From assembly GCA_020796225.1 (NCBI GenBank), contig CM036758.1, forward strand, positions 72,508,866 through 72,572,865: 64,000 nt of DNA, written 5' to 3'. The notes beneath the pieces were generated by a model. The model saw only the letters and a program-made list of their open reading frames with translations. It was not told the origin of the DNA and searched no databases. The translations under genes and the position numbers were made by a program. Positions 52,999 to 63,809 of this stretch are shown piece by piece; within the stretch, counting starts at the first letter, position 1; each line of letters opens with the position of its first letter. This DNA is from Arion vulgaris (Eukaryota; Mollusca; Gastropoda; Stylommatophora; Arionidae).

Positions 52999-55900
52999 GT
53001 AATTATTAATAATAAAATATTGAAATTGAAGATAGCGAGTACTTATAACTTATACAGTACTATGATCTATCACAGCAGTGAGATCATTATGGTTATTATA
53101 TGTTATACATACTTTTGTCTGTTTAAAAAACAATGAAAACCATGAACTTTTCTGAATAGAAAGAAAATTAATATCATGTCCACTTTTTCTTTCTTTTGTC
53201 GTCCGACTGTTACCTGGTTGTTGCCCTGTGTGCGTGTCGGTTATTTTCTGGGTTTTTTTTTGTCTTGCGCTGCTCTAACTCCTAGTGGCTTCCGTGATAG
53301 TTATTTTTATTTTTGACAAGATTCTGCTATGCGATCAATCCGTCTTTTTCGTGGTCTTCCTCCAGCTCTCTTGCACACAAATGCTTTTTTCACTTAGTTG
53401 TCCATGAGGGAAGATAGTGCCTTTGGTATGCCCAGAAGCCACATTAGGTTTCATTCAGTTGTTTTGTGTATGTTGGATGCCCGAGTCTCTTTTCTAGGAT
53501 CTAAAAGTATATTTTACCAGGGATGCTAGGGATGTATATGCCTCTATGATTATCACATTGCCGATTGTCATTATTTTTCAATATTAGTGTAAGAATAGTA
53601 AGTTGTCTTGTTTATTTTATTAAGTTAAAGAGAACACTGCTTTTCTTTCTTTCTTTCTCGAATCCTGTATGCCTCACAGCGCAGGTCAGGAAGAGATTTC
53701 TATAACGGGCCCTAGTATGCGCTTCGTAGATAGTCTCTTTTGTCGCCTTTTATTTTGAGGTCAATTTTTTTGCGTGGCTCGCCTTTTGCTTTTACCATTG
53801 CTTGAGCAGCATTGCTCTTTGGGTGCATGTCGAGGAATTGCTTACGTGACCGAACCATTTAGATTTATTGTTTTGATGAAGTCTGGATACTGAGTTGTCC
53901 CACTTTTTTCCCTGATGTATCTTCATGTTCTCAATTCGGATTGTCTTATTTTTACAATATTATGTGTAAAATTGTCTTTTTATTTATTGTTAAAAGAAAA
54001 CTGCTTTTCTTTCCTCATGTTTTATAGGGTCCTGTAGGTTAGTATTGCATCCAAACAGCTGTCAATACTCTGTGCTGGCAGTGGGGATAAGCTCTCACTA
54101 AATTGATATATCATCATCTATAAAGCAGCGCCAAACATATGCAGTATCCCAAACCCCTCCCCATTTATTTTCAACATTCCATACTCTGTTTTTTTAAGAA
54201 GCAAGTCTACTGCAAACTTTAATGTATTAATTCTTAGTAGACGTACATGAAACCCAAGTTTTAGCAAATTATTGTTTTCAGGTACAATTTTATTGATGGT
54301 AAACTAGTCCTGTATGTTAGAATGTCATTAGCAAGTCAATTGCCATTTACTTCTACATTCACTTTGAACTGCTTTGGACATGTTCTTTCTTCTTCTTCTT
54401 GAACCCTTTCATACCTTGGGGTATATAGGGCAATACAGTGTTAGGCCTGTATTTTTCATTGACTGTCGGCACGTGATGGGTGATGTGGTCAGCATCACGC
54501 CGGCCGCCTTTACTTCCCAGAGCATGTCTGGTACCCAGTTGAGGCTGGGTCGACCTGAGAGCCGTCACGGTCCGGAAAAATTCCACGCCACTATGGGAGC
54601 TGAACCCGGGCCACCAGTCTTGAGAAGCGAGTTCACTAACAACTACCTACCACGCTCTCACATGTTCTTTACACATCCCTAATTTTTTAATTCCATCTAA
54701 TTGTAGGAATTAAGACAGTTTGTGCATTAAAATTGTTTAAAAGTCAAATTTGACAGAATATCAACACAATTTTTTTCCATTTATAATGCATACAGCTGAT
54801 TTGTAAGATTAGGACAAACATGATGTAATGAAAATTACCAGAAATGCAGCCCACAAGTCATGATCTTAGTCCTATTTTTATAATTGATTTGTTTATTTTT
54901 TAAATTTATAAGTTCCAGTGAAGAAATCTGATACTTTTACTTTGGAAACAAAAAGTAAATCAGTGAACAAAACAGATCAACAAAGTACAGTTTCCAGCAC
55001 CGAGAATAATCAGCATCTTCAGGTACTGTATAAACTTTGTATAGAAGGTAGTATTTAAGTATTTATTCTAGTATTTAAGTATTTATTCTAGTATTTAAGT
55101 ATTCGTTTTACTTTTGTGGTAAATTTTTCTTCTTCTTCATCTGCGTAAAGTCTCAGATCTTTCAGAAATTTTCAAAGAACGTTGTCGTCAGCCTCAGCTG
55201 TTAGCATTTCGGTATCGCTTTCAGTAAGAAGGAAGAATCAAGTTGTAGAAACCAGTGGTCTGTCAGAATGTGCCATGATGACAAGGGATAAAAATTGTTT
55301 ATGGTACATTACTTCCAGCCTTTTATGTTTAGCAAAAACTTGATATGAATATTTCATTCAATAAAGTAGATTAATGTAAGTATTATAAAATGTATATGTG
55401 TAAAAATAAATTATTGATGTTTTCATTACAAAGATTTTCCTCCATATTAGCCTACCTTAGCAGCACGGCTAAGGCTGTTTTATCATCACTTGCAATGGAC
55501 GGCTATTATTATTATCACATCTTATTTTTTTTTTTTTTTCCGATCCAGAAGCACTTGAGCTTTTCAGCTCTTGGTGCCATGGACATCGTAACCTGTTCGG
55601 TGCCAGAACACCGTAAATCTGGGAAATCTGTGGCTTTTTCTGCCATCCACGGTGAACCGACACACAGAGGATAGCACCCGAGTCAGGCGTTTATCATCGT
55701 TTGGGCAGGACGGCTATCACATCTTATATGGAAGTGAGCGTCTGTAGCTCAAGCGGTAGTGAGCTCGATCACGAACCCAAGCGCACCTGGTTCAAACCCC
55801 ATGGTGGGCAAGTTTGAAAGCAAATTCATTTCCGTGGAATTTTTACAAAAGGTAAAAATAGACCTCACCATTCAGAAAGCAATGGCAAACTACTGAACGT

Positions 55901-58900
55901 ATAAGTGGTGCCTAGAAAATCAACGACTCGTTTACTGTGCTTGATAGCTACGTCCTTTAGGATATGCCACGATTTACATTTTCATATGGAAGTGATGTAT
56001 ATCTTCATTTCTTGGATGTATTTATTTTACAATTTTCAACAGATAGTGTGGGAAAATGTTTTAGTTTTTAGGGTAACATTCTTTGAGATAGCATACTGGG
56101 TTTTGGGCATTTCAAGAACCTTATTTAGCCGTATATTAGGATCCATGTAAAGCGAATCAGGATATGAATGTGCAACTGATAATTTTCTTAATAACTACCG
56201 AAACTTGCACTATATGCTGCAATTAGCGCCATGCTGAGCGCAGCTAAAGGATAAAGTTTGGTAATTTCTTCAGGGGTGCGTTGTCATGAATATGATGTGT
56301 ATCTATTTGGATTTGTTATAATTAACAGCGATGTGTATAGACTATCAATCATACGGGTCTTGTTTCTTCCCAATTAAGTGTGTTTTGATTATAATATCAT
56401 CAACATCAAGTAGCTTGTCCCTTCCGAAACTTCCGGTTCCCATGACAGCAGTCCTGAAAAACTCTCTGTTCTGTACAAGTTGACCGACATCAGCAGCAGT
56501 CATTCTCAGATCGTTAATGACATCTTGTACCCATTGTCTTCTAAGTCTTCCTCTCTTTCTTCTTCCAGGCATCATTCCCTACAAAATTATCTTCTCTAGG
56601 CACTCATGTCATTTGATGTGTCAGAAATATTTAATTTTCCTTGATTTTATACTCTTTAATAGCCAACTCTCTAATATCAAGCTGTTGCAGAACAGAAACA
56701 TTTGTTCTTTCTCCATGTATGATATTCCAAGTACTCGATTATAATATACCTATCAGTTAAACATTCTAAAAATGTCTTTTACATGTACTTTGTCACCAAC
56801 CGCATGTATATCTCAAGGAATATTTTTGGAACAAAGGGTTATTCAAAATAAATATTCATCTCTGTACATTTTTCAGAAAGGCGATGTTAAGACAGATAAG
56901 GAGAATCATGAAAAAAGAATGAAAGAAGAAGAAATGGAACTAATCTCGCTTGCAGAAAGTTCACAGTGCACAGATGAAGATGTAGAAAGAGATACTGATT
57001 CCAAAATGGTTAAAAAGACACAATCACTTGGTAAGTAAATGAATATTAATAACATATGGAGTAACAAGAAAGATACAGTGTAGTGTTACTGAACAATCTG
57101 TTATCCTAGAAGTGAAATGTAGAGTTAGCTCTTGCAGCCTCTAGTATGACAACTACTGATTAGTAAAGAGGCGGGAGGACACTATTAAAACTTTATGTTT
57201 AAATCCAAATTCTATTTGAATGTTTGTGCAGAGAATAAACTAAAATATTAATTAAATATAGATAGGGAGAGTTGGGAGGAGGTTTTGAGTATGGTGTAAT
57301 GGTTCCTTAAGAGACTGCACTGATGATGGTCAAAGTGGCTGGTTTGTGGCTGAAACTGGAGTAAAGCAAGGTTGTATTATATCTTTGCTACTATTTGGAG
57401 TGGCCATTGACTGGAAAATAAGAAAATGTTGCAGGGGCATCGATTGAGTGGAAAACGTACAACTGGAAGATTTGGATTTTGCGATGATATTGCCTAGTTT
57501 TTTTTTCTCGAATTTTTCCTGCTATGCCTAACGGCAAAATAGCAGAGAAAGAAAAAAGAAGATTGCCTAGTTTGGTAAAAACAACCAAGATATGCAAATA
57601 AAAGCAGACATGTTATCATCCATAGCATTGGAAGTTGAACTGCAGATAAGTTATGATTAGAAAAATATACGGAAGACACCTATGAGAAGTAATGCAGATA
57701 TCACTCAGGAATCCAAAATGATAAAAATAAATTCTTATTTCACCTTTTTTGGTAGAAATTTAAACTGCGTTGGAGATGCCAAAAAAAGAAATTATACTAC
57801 AAATTGTCAAAGCAACACCAGCTTTTATAAGCGTAAAGAAAATAGGGAACTTCAAGTTATATATGTTTTTTTGTTGGATTTTTTTCGATCCAGAAGCACT
57901 TGAGCTTTCAGCTCTTCGACTCGGTGCCATGAACATGGTAACCCTTCGGTTCGGTGCCACGAACACTGTAAATCTGGAGAACTTGTGGCTTTTCTGCAAG
58001 CCCACAGAATTGAACTGCACTCACAGGGGGCTTCTCACCCGTCGTCCAATGCGCTATTAAAATTAAATTATGAATTTTCAATTCCAATATTATCTTAATA
58101 CTAACATATTCCAGCGAATGTAGGAAAATAACTAAAAATATAAAAAGTAAGTTGAATACATTTGAAAATAGATTCTACAAAAAAATAATGACCGTACAAT
58201 GGGACAAAAATAATAGTTTTGGACAAATTCAGGAGGGGTAATGAAATCAGAGAAATGTCTGGTTACTAATAACAACTATTAAAAGAAAGAAAAGATCAAG
58301 ATATGTTGGGCATACTATGAAAGAAATAAAAAAAATCACAAAGCAGAAATTGAAGTGGAAGGCAAATGGTTAAAGAAAGAAAGAACACCCAAGGGAAACC
58401 CATAAATGAACCATACAGAGATAGGCAAGAAATATCAGACTCAGTTCAATAGGAGAGATTGAGCAAATTCATAACATGCCGTATGTAAAGTATAACGAAA
58501 TGAGAGGAATACAATATACATATATAAATAACAGGGTGTTTTTCCTCAGTCACACTTGACCCATTTGTCTGCAATATTTTGATAGGATCACTAAGAACTT
58601 GTCACACACTTTTAAAAAAAATTTTAATGAAATTGAAATAGATCAAAAGTCAAATATGAATTAAAAAAAAAGATCTTTCACTAAATTTGCATGATGATGG
58701 TGATAGTGATAATAAATTTGTATAGCTTGCTATTAGCACTTCCACGGCTAAGAAAGGTAATTTTACTACTGAGAATTTATTTCTTAATGCAACTTCTTTA
58801 AATTCCTTAAATGGTAGCCTGCTTGTGTTTCATGATTAATTTTTGTGTTTTCCATTGAACATAACAAGTAGGGACTTGAGAAATAAAAAAAATTAGTAAT

Positions 58901-61900
58901 TTATTTGTCTAGTAGTTTATCCCCTTATGAAACTTCCTTCCTGAAAAATCTTTTAAATATCTCTATAATTTTCAAGTTGCCCCGCATTTGATATATCCAT
59001 TTGCAATTCATGTATTACATCTTGCACACATCTTCTACTTGACTTTTGCTCTTTCTTTTTCCTGCTATATATCTTCTATGATTATCAACTTCAAACCTGC
59101 ATTACATTTTATATGACCAATATATAAATATATAATTTCTCACTGAAGTATATGCTTTTGTTACAGATAAAGATAAAGATTGTGGAAAACATGATAACAT
59201 TGAACAGTGCTCTGAAGAAAAGGATTATATAGAAACTGATGAGTATCAAGAAGAAACAGGTTTTATGTCATATATTATCATGTATTTCAGCTACTGAAAT
59301 TACTTTGGGTTTCCTGAAATATTGTGATTTATATTGTTGTAAACATCTTGATTTACCTTGCCATAGACTGGCTGATGAGAGAAACCATTTAAAGGATAAG
59401 AACAGAGGCATTTGATGGACACTTACCCCAGTACTGAAAGATTTTGGTTATGTCGATGATATTAATCTTTTGGCCAAGCCAATATGAAGACGCTGATAGA
59501 AAAATAATAATAATTTTTTTAAATTAACCTAGCGGGACTGCAGAGCCGATATATCGGTTCAGAGTAATGTTCATGATGTCGCAGAACCGATATATCGGCT
59601 TTTGGATGTCTGTTCACGGAAACGAATGTATCTTCACAACCCCTTTACTGAATTTTAAAAAATATTCAGAAACGGAAAGTACATATATGTAGGTACATTA
59701 CTATCTCCAATTTAACAAAGATTTGAAAGAGGGAAAGCAGTGTATTATTGTGTTCAAGTCAAGACTTTTTTAAAACGTTAATGATTCCGACGATGTTTAC
59801 AGTGTAATCTTGAGTACTGTTAGATCAAATTATAACTTGTGATAGTAATGAAGTTTTAATTGATGGTAATAATCACATTTGATTGTTTATGAAATGCAGT
59901 ATCGATAGTTGTAAGTCTAATGTAATAATTGCATCTAAAGAATGGGCGTTCCACATTCCATTTATTGATGTGTCCGCACTAAAAAGTGAATATTATAAAA
60001 ACTACTGCACCTAGTTAGATGAAACTTATAGAATATGTTCCACATGGATTATCTTCATTTAACTGCTACTTCTGGAAACATCTATGAATATTAAGATGTA
60101 ATACAAACCAGAGAGTAAAAATATTTTTATGATTTTCGTTTTTCAAAATAGTCATGCTACAATATTCGAATTTTCTCAAACGTATATCACCTGATGTAAA
60201 ATATTATTATATTAATGTATTCAACATCCAATTAGCAACAATTTAATATATAATATGTCATACTTTAGAGAAACAGTACAAGAGTTATAAAGGATTAAAC
60301 TAATTGACATTGAATGTTAAATTTGAATCGCAAAATAAATGCTCCCAGAGGTCAAAATAATACAGGGCGAAAGGGTTAAGTTTTTTTGGCAATTTTACAC
60401 TGTGCCACAGTGGAAGTCTGTTGAACTCCATTAGCCATTCACTGCGTCATAGAGTTGCTCCCTTATAAGAAGTCTTTCTGGTTTTACTTCTACTACTTTT
60501 TAACCTTGTTATTCTATTAGGTTGTCCAGTTTTCTTCAATTTAGTATATAATAATATATATATATATGTTTATTTATTGAGTAGTTGGGATTTTAAAAAC
60601 AAACATTTTTTACCTCCTTTGAATTAACTGTTTCAAAATTGAAGAAATAACTCGGCATGGAAAGAGTTAAACAATAGAAAGTTAAGCAACTTAAAGTTAA
60701 TCCTGTAAAAACAAAAATTATCACATAAAAACAAAAAAAATCAGGAAACCCAATTGTGTTACAGAGTTTTAAACTCTCTTAAAAGTAGTTATCTACTGAA
60801 AGAGACAGCATCTGTGGGTCGAGAGAGAGACTACAGTTTTGTTAACTAACTATCCTACACATGTGGCTCTAGTATTCTAAGGTCATCTCTGCTACTTATC
60901 TCTGTCAGGTGTTTTCCAGTAACCCCACTTGTTGGGTGCCGTTACAGTACAGTCACTTTTGTTACATTGTTTCCTAAGAGTATGTCCCCTTTTTTAAAAC
61001 GTGTATTATTTGGTATTAAATTATTTTCCTTATATGTGAATATCAATTCAATTATCTTTTGTCAATGTCATGAAAAATTAGTTTATGTTTGATCTACTGA
61101 CGCAAGTGGAATATAGTTATTGCTTCTGTCCATTTTTTATCTTTTCAGAATATGTAGGACAGATTATAAATTTATCTTTCTCAAAGCTAATTTTTTCTCA
61201 TATAAATTCAGGAACTTGGGTGCAGTGCAGCAACAAGATGTGTCATAAATGGAGATATGTTGCAGATATTGAGGATCCTATTTTAGTGCCTGAGAAATGG
61301 AATTGTACCATGAATTCTGGTCTGTATTTTCAGCCTCAAATCATTCGAAGCTTTTGTGTGCACTTCATAAGTAGTGACTGTGAAAAACAAACACTGTTTA
61401 TGAAGCGCACACAAAAGACCATTATAGAAATCTCTTCTTATTCTGACGCTGTGAGGCAAAACAGGATTGGAGAAAAGGAATCATTTGAAAATACCATTTT
61501 AGGGACTTCTAGTATTGGTGCTATATGAAACATATTTTCTTTACATTGTGTGGCTTTTTTCTTTGTACACATTTTATGATTAACAGAAAAAACTTCCTTG
61601 ATAAAATTGTTGTATGATTAAAAAAATGTTATATTGTACATCTCATTTTATTGACACCCAGTCAGACGGACTTCAGCTGTGTCTTTATAGCATTAGCGCA
61701 CGTCCATGTTCTGCTTCACCTGTCACGCTTCATCTGATATTTTCCCATTCAATTATCTAAGTTATTTTGTTTATAAATCAGTGCAAAAATTAAAATGACA
61801 ACCTTTTTTTTATAATAAGAGCTTTATGATGTTTTTTATCATGATGATCATTTTGCTAAATCATTATAATTCATTTGTTTTCTTTACTACTTTCAGACCA

Positions 61901-62672
61901 TGAGCACAATTCTTGTGACATTCCTGAGGTAGACTATCATGAGAAAGATCATATATACACAAAATATACCATTGGCTCTATTGTGTTGGCTAAAATTGAT
62001 GGTTACCCATGGTGAGATCTAATTTATTTGTACTATTTTGGACATTTTTTTCAATCCTCCTCTGCCTTTTTGTATTCCTATATTCTTGACTTTATATTTT
62101 CTATATATTGTTGCTGTAGAGCTCAAGCGGTAGTGAGCTCGATCACGAACCAAGCGTACCTGGTTCAAACCCGACGGTGGGCAAGTTTGGAAGCAAATTC
62201 GTTTCCGTGGGATTTTTACAAAAGGTAAAAACAGACCTCACCGTTCAGAAAGCAATGGCAAACTACTGAATGTATAAGTGGTGCCTAGAAAATAAACGAC
62301 TCATTTACTGTGGTTGATGGCTACGTCCTTTAGGATATGCCACGATTGTCATTTACGTAGAGCTACACATCTCAACGCTTAGTGGACCAGGGCAAAATCC
62401 ATGTTTTTACAAGCCAATTGTTTTTAGAATAAAAATGCCGTTTAGTATGGCTCCTGGTAAAAAGGTATCCAACCCAAAGCCACATAGTGTGGCGTTTAGT
62501 CCCTAAGGAGTTAATCTCTCTTTAGTCAGTATTATTGTTATGATACAGCAGCTCACATTTGCAGTTTTAAATTCATATTATGTTGAAACTACACAGGTGG
62601 CCAGCTATGGTTGAATGCGATCCAGACACAGATGAGTACTATGAGGTGCTCTCACAATCTCGTATGGTGCCA
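52932..62672 (+). CDS. CW-type zinc finger and PWWP domain protein, ZCWPW1/2-like (3' end outside window)
   Basis: Seven exons join in phase: 52932-52998, 54913-55022, 56877-57030, 59167-59259, 61212-61319, 61897-62011 and 62597-62672, giving 241 residues. The N-terminus is short, then an acidic, Lys/Glu-rich linker. The CW domain spans residues 143-188: W144, C147, C152, W155, W171, C173 and C184, with the family ending CDIPE. CW domains bind H3K4-methylated tails through the tryptophans. A PWWP domain starts at about residue 201 (YTIGSIVLAKIDGYPWWPAM; PWWP itself is 215-218) and normally binds H3K36-methylated nucleosomes. Vertebrate ZCWPW1 acts in meiotic double-strand break repair. That role here is inference. 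The rest of the PWWP barrel should lie beyond the right edge. Confidence 0.85.
53160..54000 (-). mobile_element. LINE scraps in intron 1
   Basis: 53330-53550 reverse-reads as a LINE C-terminus (RKTTKKTD-type). 53660-53960 matches the family W LINE at 6340-6985 (gaagagatttctataacggg). Confidence 0.45.
54403..54662 (-). mobile_element. SINE family I copy
   Basis: Fullest copy: in reverse, a tRNA-like head (agagcgtggtagg, gttcagctccc) followed by a body ending in gtataggt-type sequence and a gaagaag tail at 54391-54402. Confidence 0.65.
54913..55022 (+). CDS. CW-PWWP gene, exon 2
   Basis: Hydrophilic linker (PVKKSDTFTLETKSKS). Acceptor tttataag, donor cag|gtactg. Phase 1 in, 0 out. Confidence 0.65.
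55045..55105. repeat. 20-bp tandem repeat, about 2.7 units
   Basis: agtatttaagtatttattct is repeated in tandem right after exon 2 of the CW-PWWP gene. Confidence 0.85.
55527..55720 (-). mobile_element. SINE-D copy
   Basis: T-run, then gatccagaagcacttgagc and the reverse of the SINE-D body. Confidence 0.75.
55733..55975 (+). mobile_element. SINE-F copy, intact
   Basis: gcgtctgtagctcaagcggt head, ggttcaaacccc box B, tttaggatatgccacgat end. Confidence 0.8.
56395..56700 (-). mobile_element. LINE 3' end fragment
   Basis: Minus strand reads MMPGRRKRGRLRRQWVQDVI, DLRMTAADVGQLVQNREFF; close relative of 410-710. Confidence 0.75.
56877..57030 (+). CDS. CW-PWWP gene, exon 3
   Basis: Charged linker (KRMKEEEMELISLAESS). 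Acceptor tttttcag, donor g|gtaagt. Confidence 0.75.
57240..58460 (+). mobile_element. LINE with reverse transcriptase remnant, split by SINE-D
   Basis: Plus strand reads GFVAETGVKQGCIISLLLFG and a DFADDIA-type box near 57475, the LINE palm domain, followed by an interrupted thumb. SINE-D (57886-58065, minus) sits inside it. Confidence 0.65.
57886..58065 (-). mobile_element. SINE-D copy
   Basis: cgatccagaagcacttgagc to cacccgtcgtccaatgcgc. Confidence 0.75.
58915..59100 (-). mobile_element. LINE 3' end fragment, very decayed
   Basis: agtttatccccttatgaaac and tacatcttgcacacatcttc follow the order seen at 410-600. Confidence 0.5.
59167..59259 (+). CDS. CW-PWWP gene, exon 4
   Basis: Acidic linker (KDKDCGKHDNIEQCSEEK). 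Acceptor tgttacag, donor cag|gtttta. Phase 1 at both ends. Confidence 0.7.
59528..60375. mobile_element. TTAA-bounded element, 848 bp
   Basis: TTAA at 59524-59527 and 60376-60379. The left end cctagcgggactg and the inverse of the right end ccctttcgccctg are loosely similar. Two copies of ccgatatatcgg (59546-59557, 59587-59598) lie just inside the left end. No open frame. The right TTAA is shared with the next MITE. Confidence 0.5.
60380..60666. mobile_element. TTAA MITE family 1, second copy
   Basis: TTAA at 60376-60379 and 60667-60670. The body is the reverse complement of 39487-39787 (tttaaccttgttattct, ggttgtccagttttcttcaa). Its outer left 13 bp have diverged. Confidence 0.72.
61212..61319 (+). 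CDS. CW-PWWP gene, exon 5 (CW domain)
   Basis: TWVQCSNKMCHKWRYV and PEKWNCTMNS. Acceptor aattcag; the donor tctg|gtctgt is non-ideal but required by the CW pattern in the next exon. Confidence 0.85.
61390..61475 (+). repeat. LINE W tail, in an intron
   Basis: aagcgcacacaaaagaccattatagaaatctc matches the reverse of 6350-6410 and 53675-53725. It extends the reading frame past the true donor of the CW exon, but is not coding. Confidence 0.6.
61897..62011 (+). CDS. CW-PWWP gene, exon 6 (CW end, PWWP start)
   Basis: HNSCDIPEVDYHEKD then TIGSIVLAKIDGYP. Acceptor ctttcag, donor catg|gtgaga, phase 2. Confidence 0.88.
62114..62346 (+). mobile_element. SINE-F copy
   Basis: gctgtagagctcaagcggtag head, ggttcaaacccg box B, tttaggatatgccacgat end. 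Confidence 0.8.
62376..62510. mobile_element. TTAA MITE family 2, second copy
   Basis: The right flank is TTAA (62511-62514); the left has decayed to TCAA (62372-62375). It is 135 bp, the same as the copy at 39157, in opposite orientation. Confidence 0.72.
62597..62672 (+). CDS. CW-PWWP gene, exon 7 (PWWP)
   Basis: Completes PWWP with WPAMVECDPDTDEYYEV. Acceptor ctacacag, donor cca|gtaggt, phase 0. Confidence 0.85.
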
Positions 62673-62761
62673 GTAGGTTTAACCTTTAAATTTTATTGGT
62701 TGCATTTATGTTATGAGTTTTGACATTTCAAATTATTTGATTGCAACATCAGTACTAACTA

Positions 62762-62812
62762 CAGGGTTTTGAAGATAAAAGCAGCCCCATTGACAAATCA
62801 AAAGTTGCCAGG
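62762..62812. repeat. half of a mariner-type MITE end
   Basis: cagggttttgaagataaaag, then gccccattgac, matches one arm of 35805-35882. By chance it has an AG before and GTATG after, so it resembles an exon. Confidence 0.6.
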
Positions 62813-63284
62813 TATGCATTGCATTTTGTATATTTAAACCGGTTCTGACTAGCTTGTCCTTTCACCACATTTGTTCATCACCCCTTCCCGTACCATAATT
62901 ACACACATCACAAAAAGACTTGCTCACTTTACCTATACTACGTCATAATTGAACCTTCTCATTTTCACCCTGTGTAAGATAAATAGCATGAAAAAGGAAG
63001 GCAACCTATGTAAATGAAGACATTCCACTAGATTTACATCATTGGGCAGTTTATTAACTCTTTCCAAATGTAATTTGTACTGGATTTTGGAATACTTTAA
63101 AGCTTGCTGACCCCTTCTAGGTCAATATTGTGTGTGTGTCACAGTAAGCGACCTTGAGCTATGCTGATGGGGGAAAATTGGTCCTGGTAGGGTCACCAAA
63201 GCAGGACAGGTCACTGGGGAGGGGACAAATGGTTATATTGCTAGTCTGTGAACCACATAACCATTCACAATTTTTTAATATTAT

Positions 63285-63541
63285 GTATTCATAATTGTAT
63301 TACTAATAAAAAAAGAGCAGTTGGAATAATTTATTCAACATATTGCTCATCAAGGCTCTTGGTAAGTTGGATTATTGTTCTTCTAATTTCCATTTTTGTT
63401 TTGAATGTATGCTTATATTTTTCTTGTACAGTTAAAAATTACATTATATTTGCTAATGCAATAATAATAAATGAAAATGCATTCATTTTTATTTAATTTG
63501 ACATATAATAAGTTTCACTTTAATCATATTTAGATATAATA
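63285..63541 (+). mobile_element. piggyBac-like element, second partial copy
   Basis: Roughly 70 percent alike, by eye, to the reverse of 4285-4545 (aaaagagcagt, aaggctcttggtaagttggat, tttgacatataataagttt). The ends are not defined; SINE-A is inserted at 63544. Confidence 0.6.
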
Positions 63542-63543
63542 TT

Positions 63544-63797
63544 TGCCCGTGTGGTTACCGGGGCCCAAATTTGGGGTGTAAAGAATAGAACCACTGTTAC
63601 CTGCCACGCATGTCATAGAAGCGACTAAGGAGGTTTGGCTGAAATCGGATGCATATGTCCTAAATGTGTAGAAGTCTATGCGTTTAGGGGCCTACCAAAC
63701 CAATGTGCAACGTAACACGTTCTTGGCAAAGATCAAACATATTACAAAGAGTGATTAAAATTGGTCGTACAGAACAAACGCAAAGAAGAAGAAGAAG
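63544..63797 (+). mobile_element. SINE-A copy with target-site duplication
   Basis: Flanked by agatataatatt at 63532-63543 and 63798-63809. Full length, ending (gaa)n. Confidence 0.88.
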
Positions 63798-63809
63798 AGA
63801 TATAATATT

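Noticed and set aside
58540..58600. acagggtgtttttcctc as another mariner-type MITE
   Set aside because: Only the first 9 bp match the end at 35805 and no inverted partner was found nearby.
61085..61528. 147-codon frame as one exon
   Set aside because: Only 61212-61319 fits the CW domain; the rest lies in introns, and its end is a LINE tail. The next exon supplies the missing cysteine.
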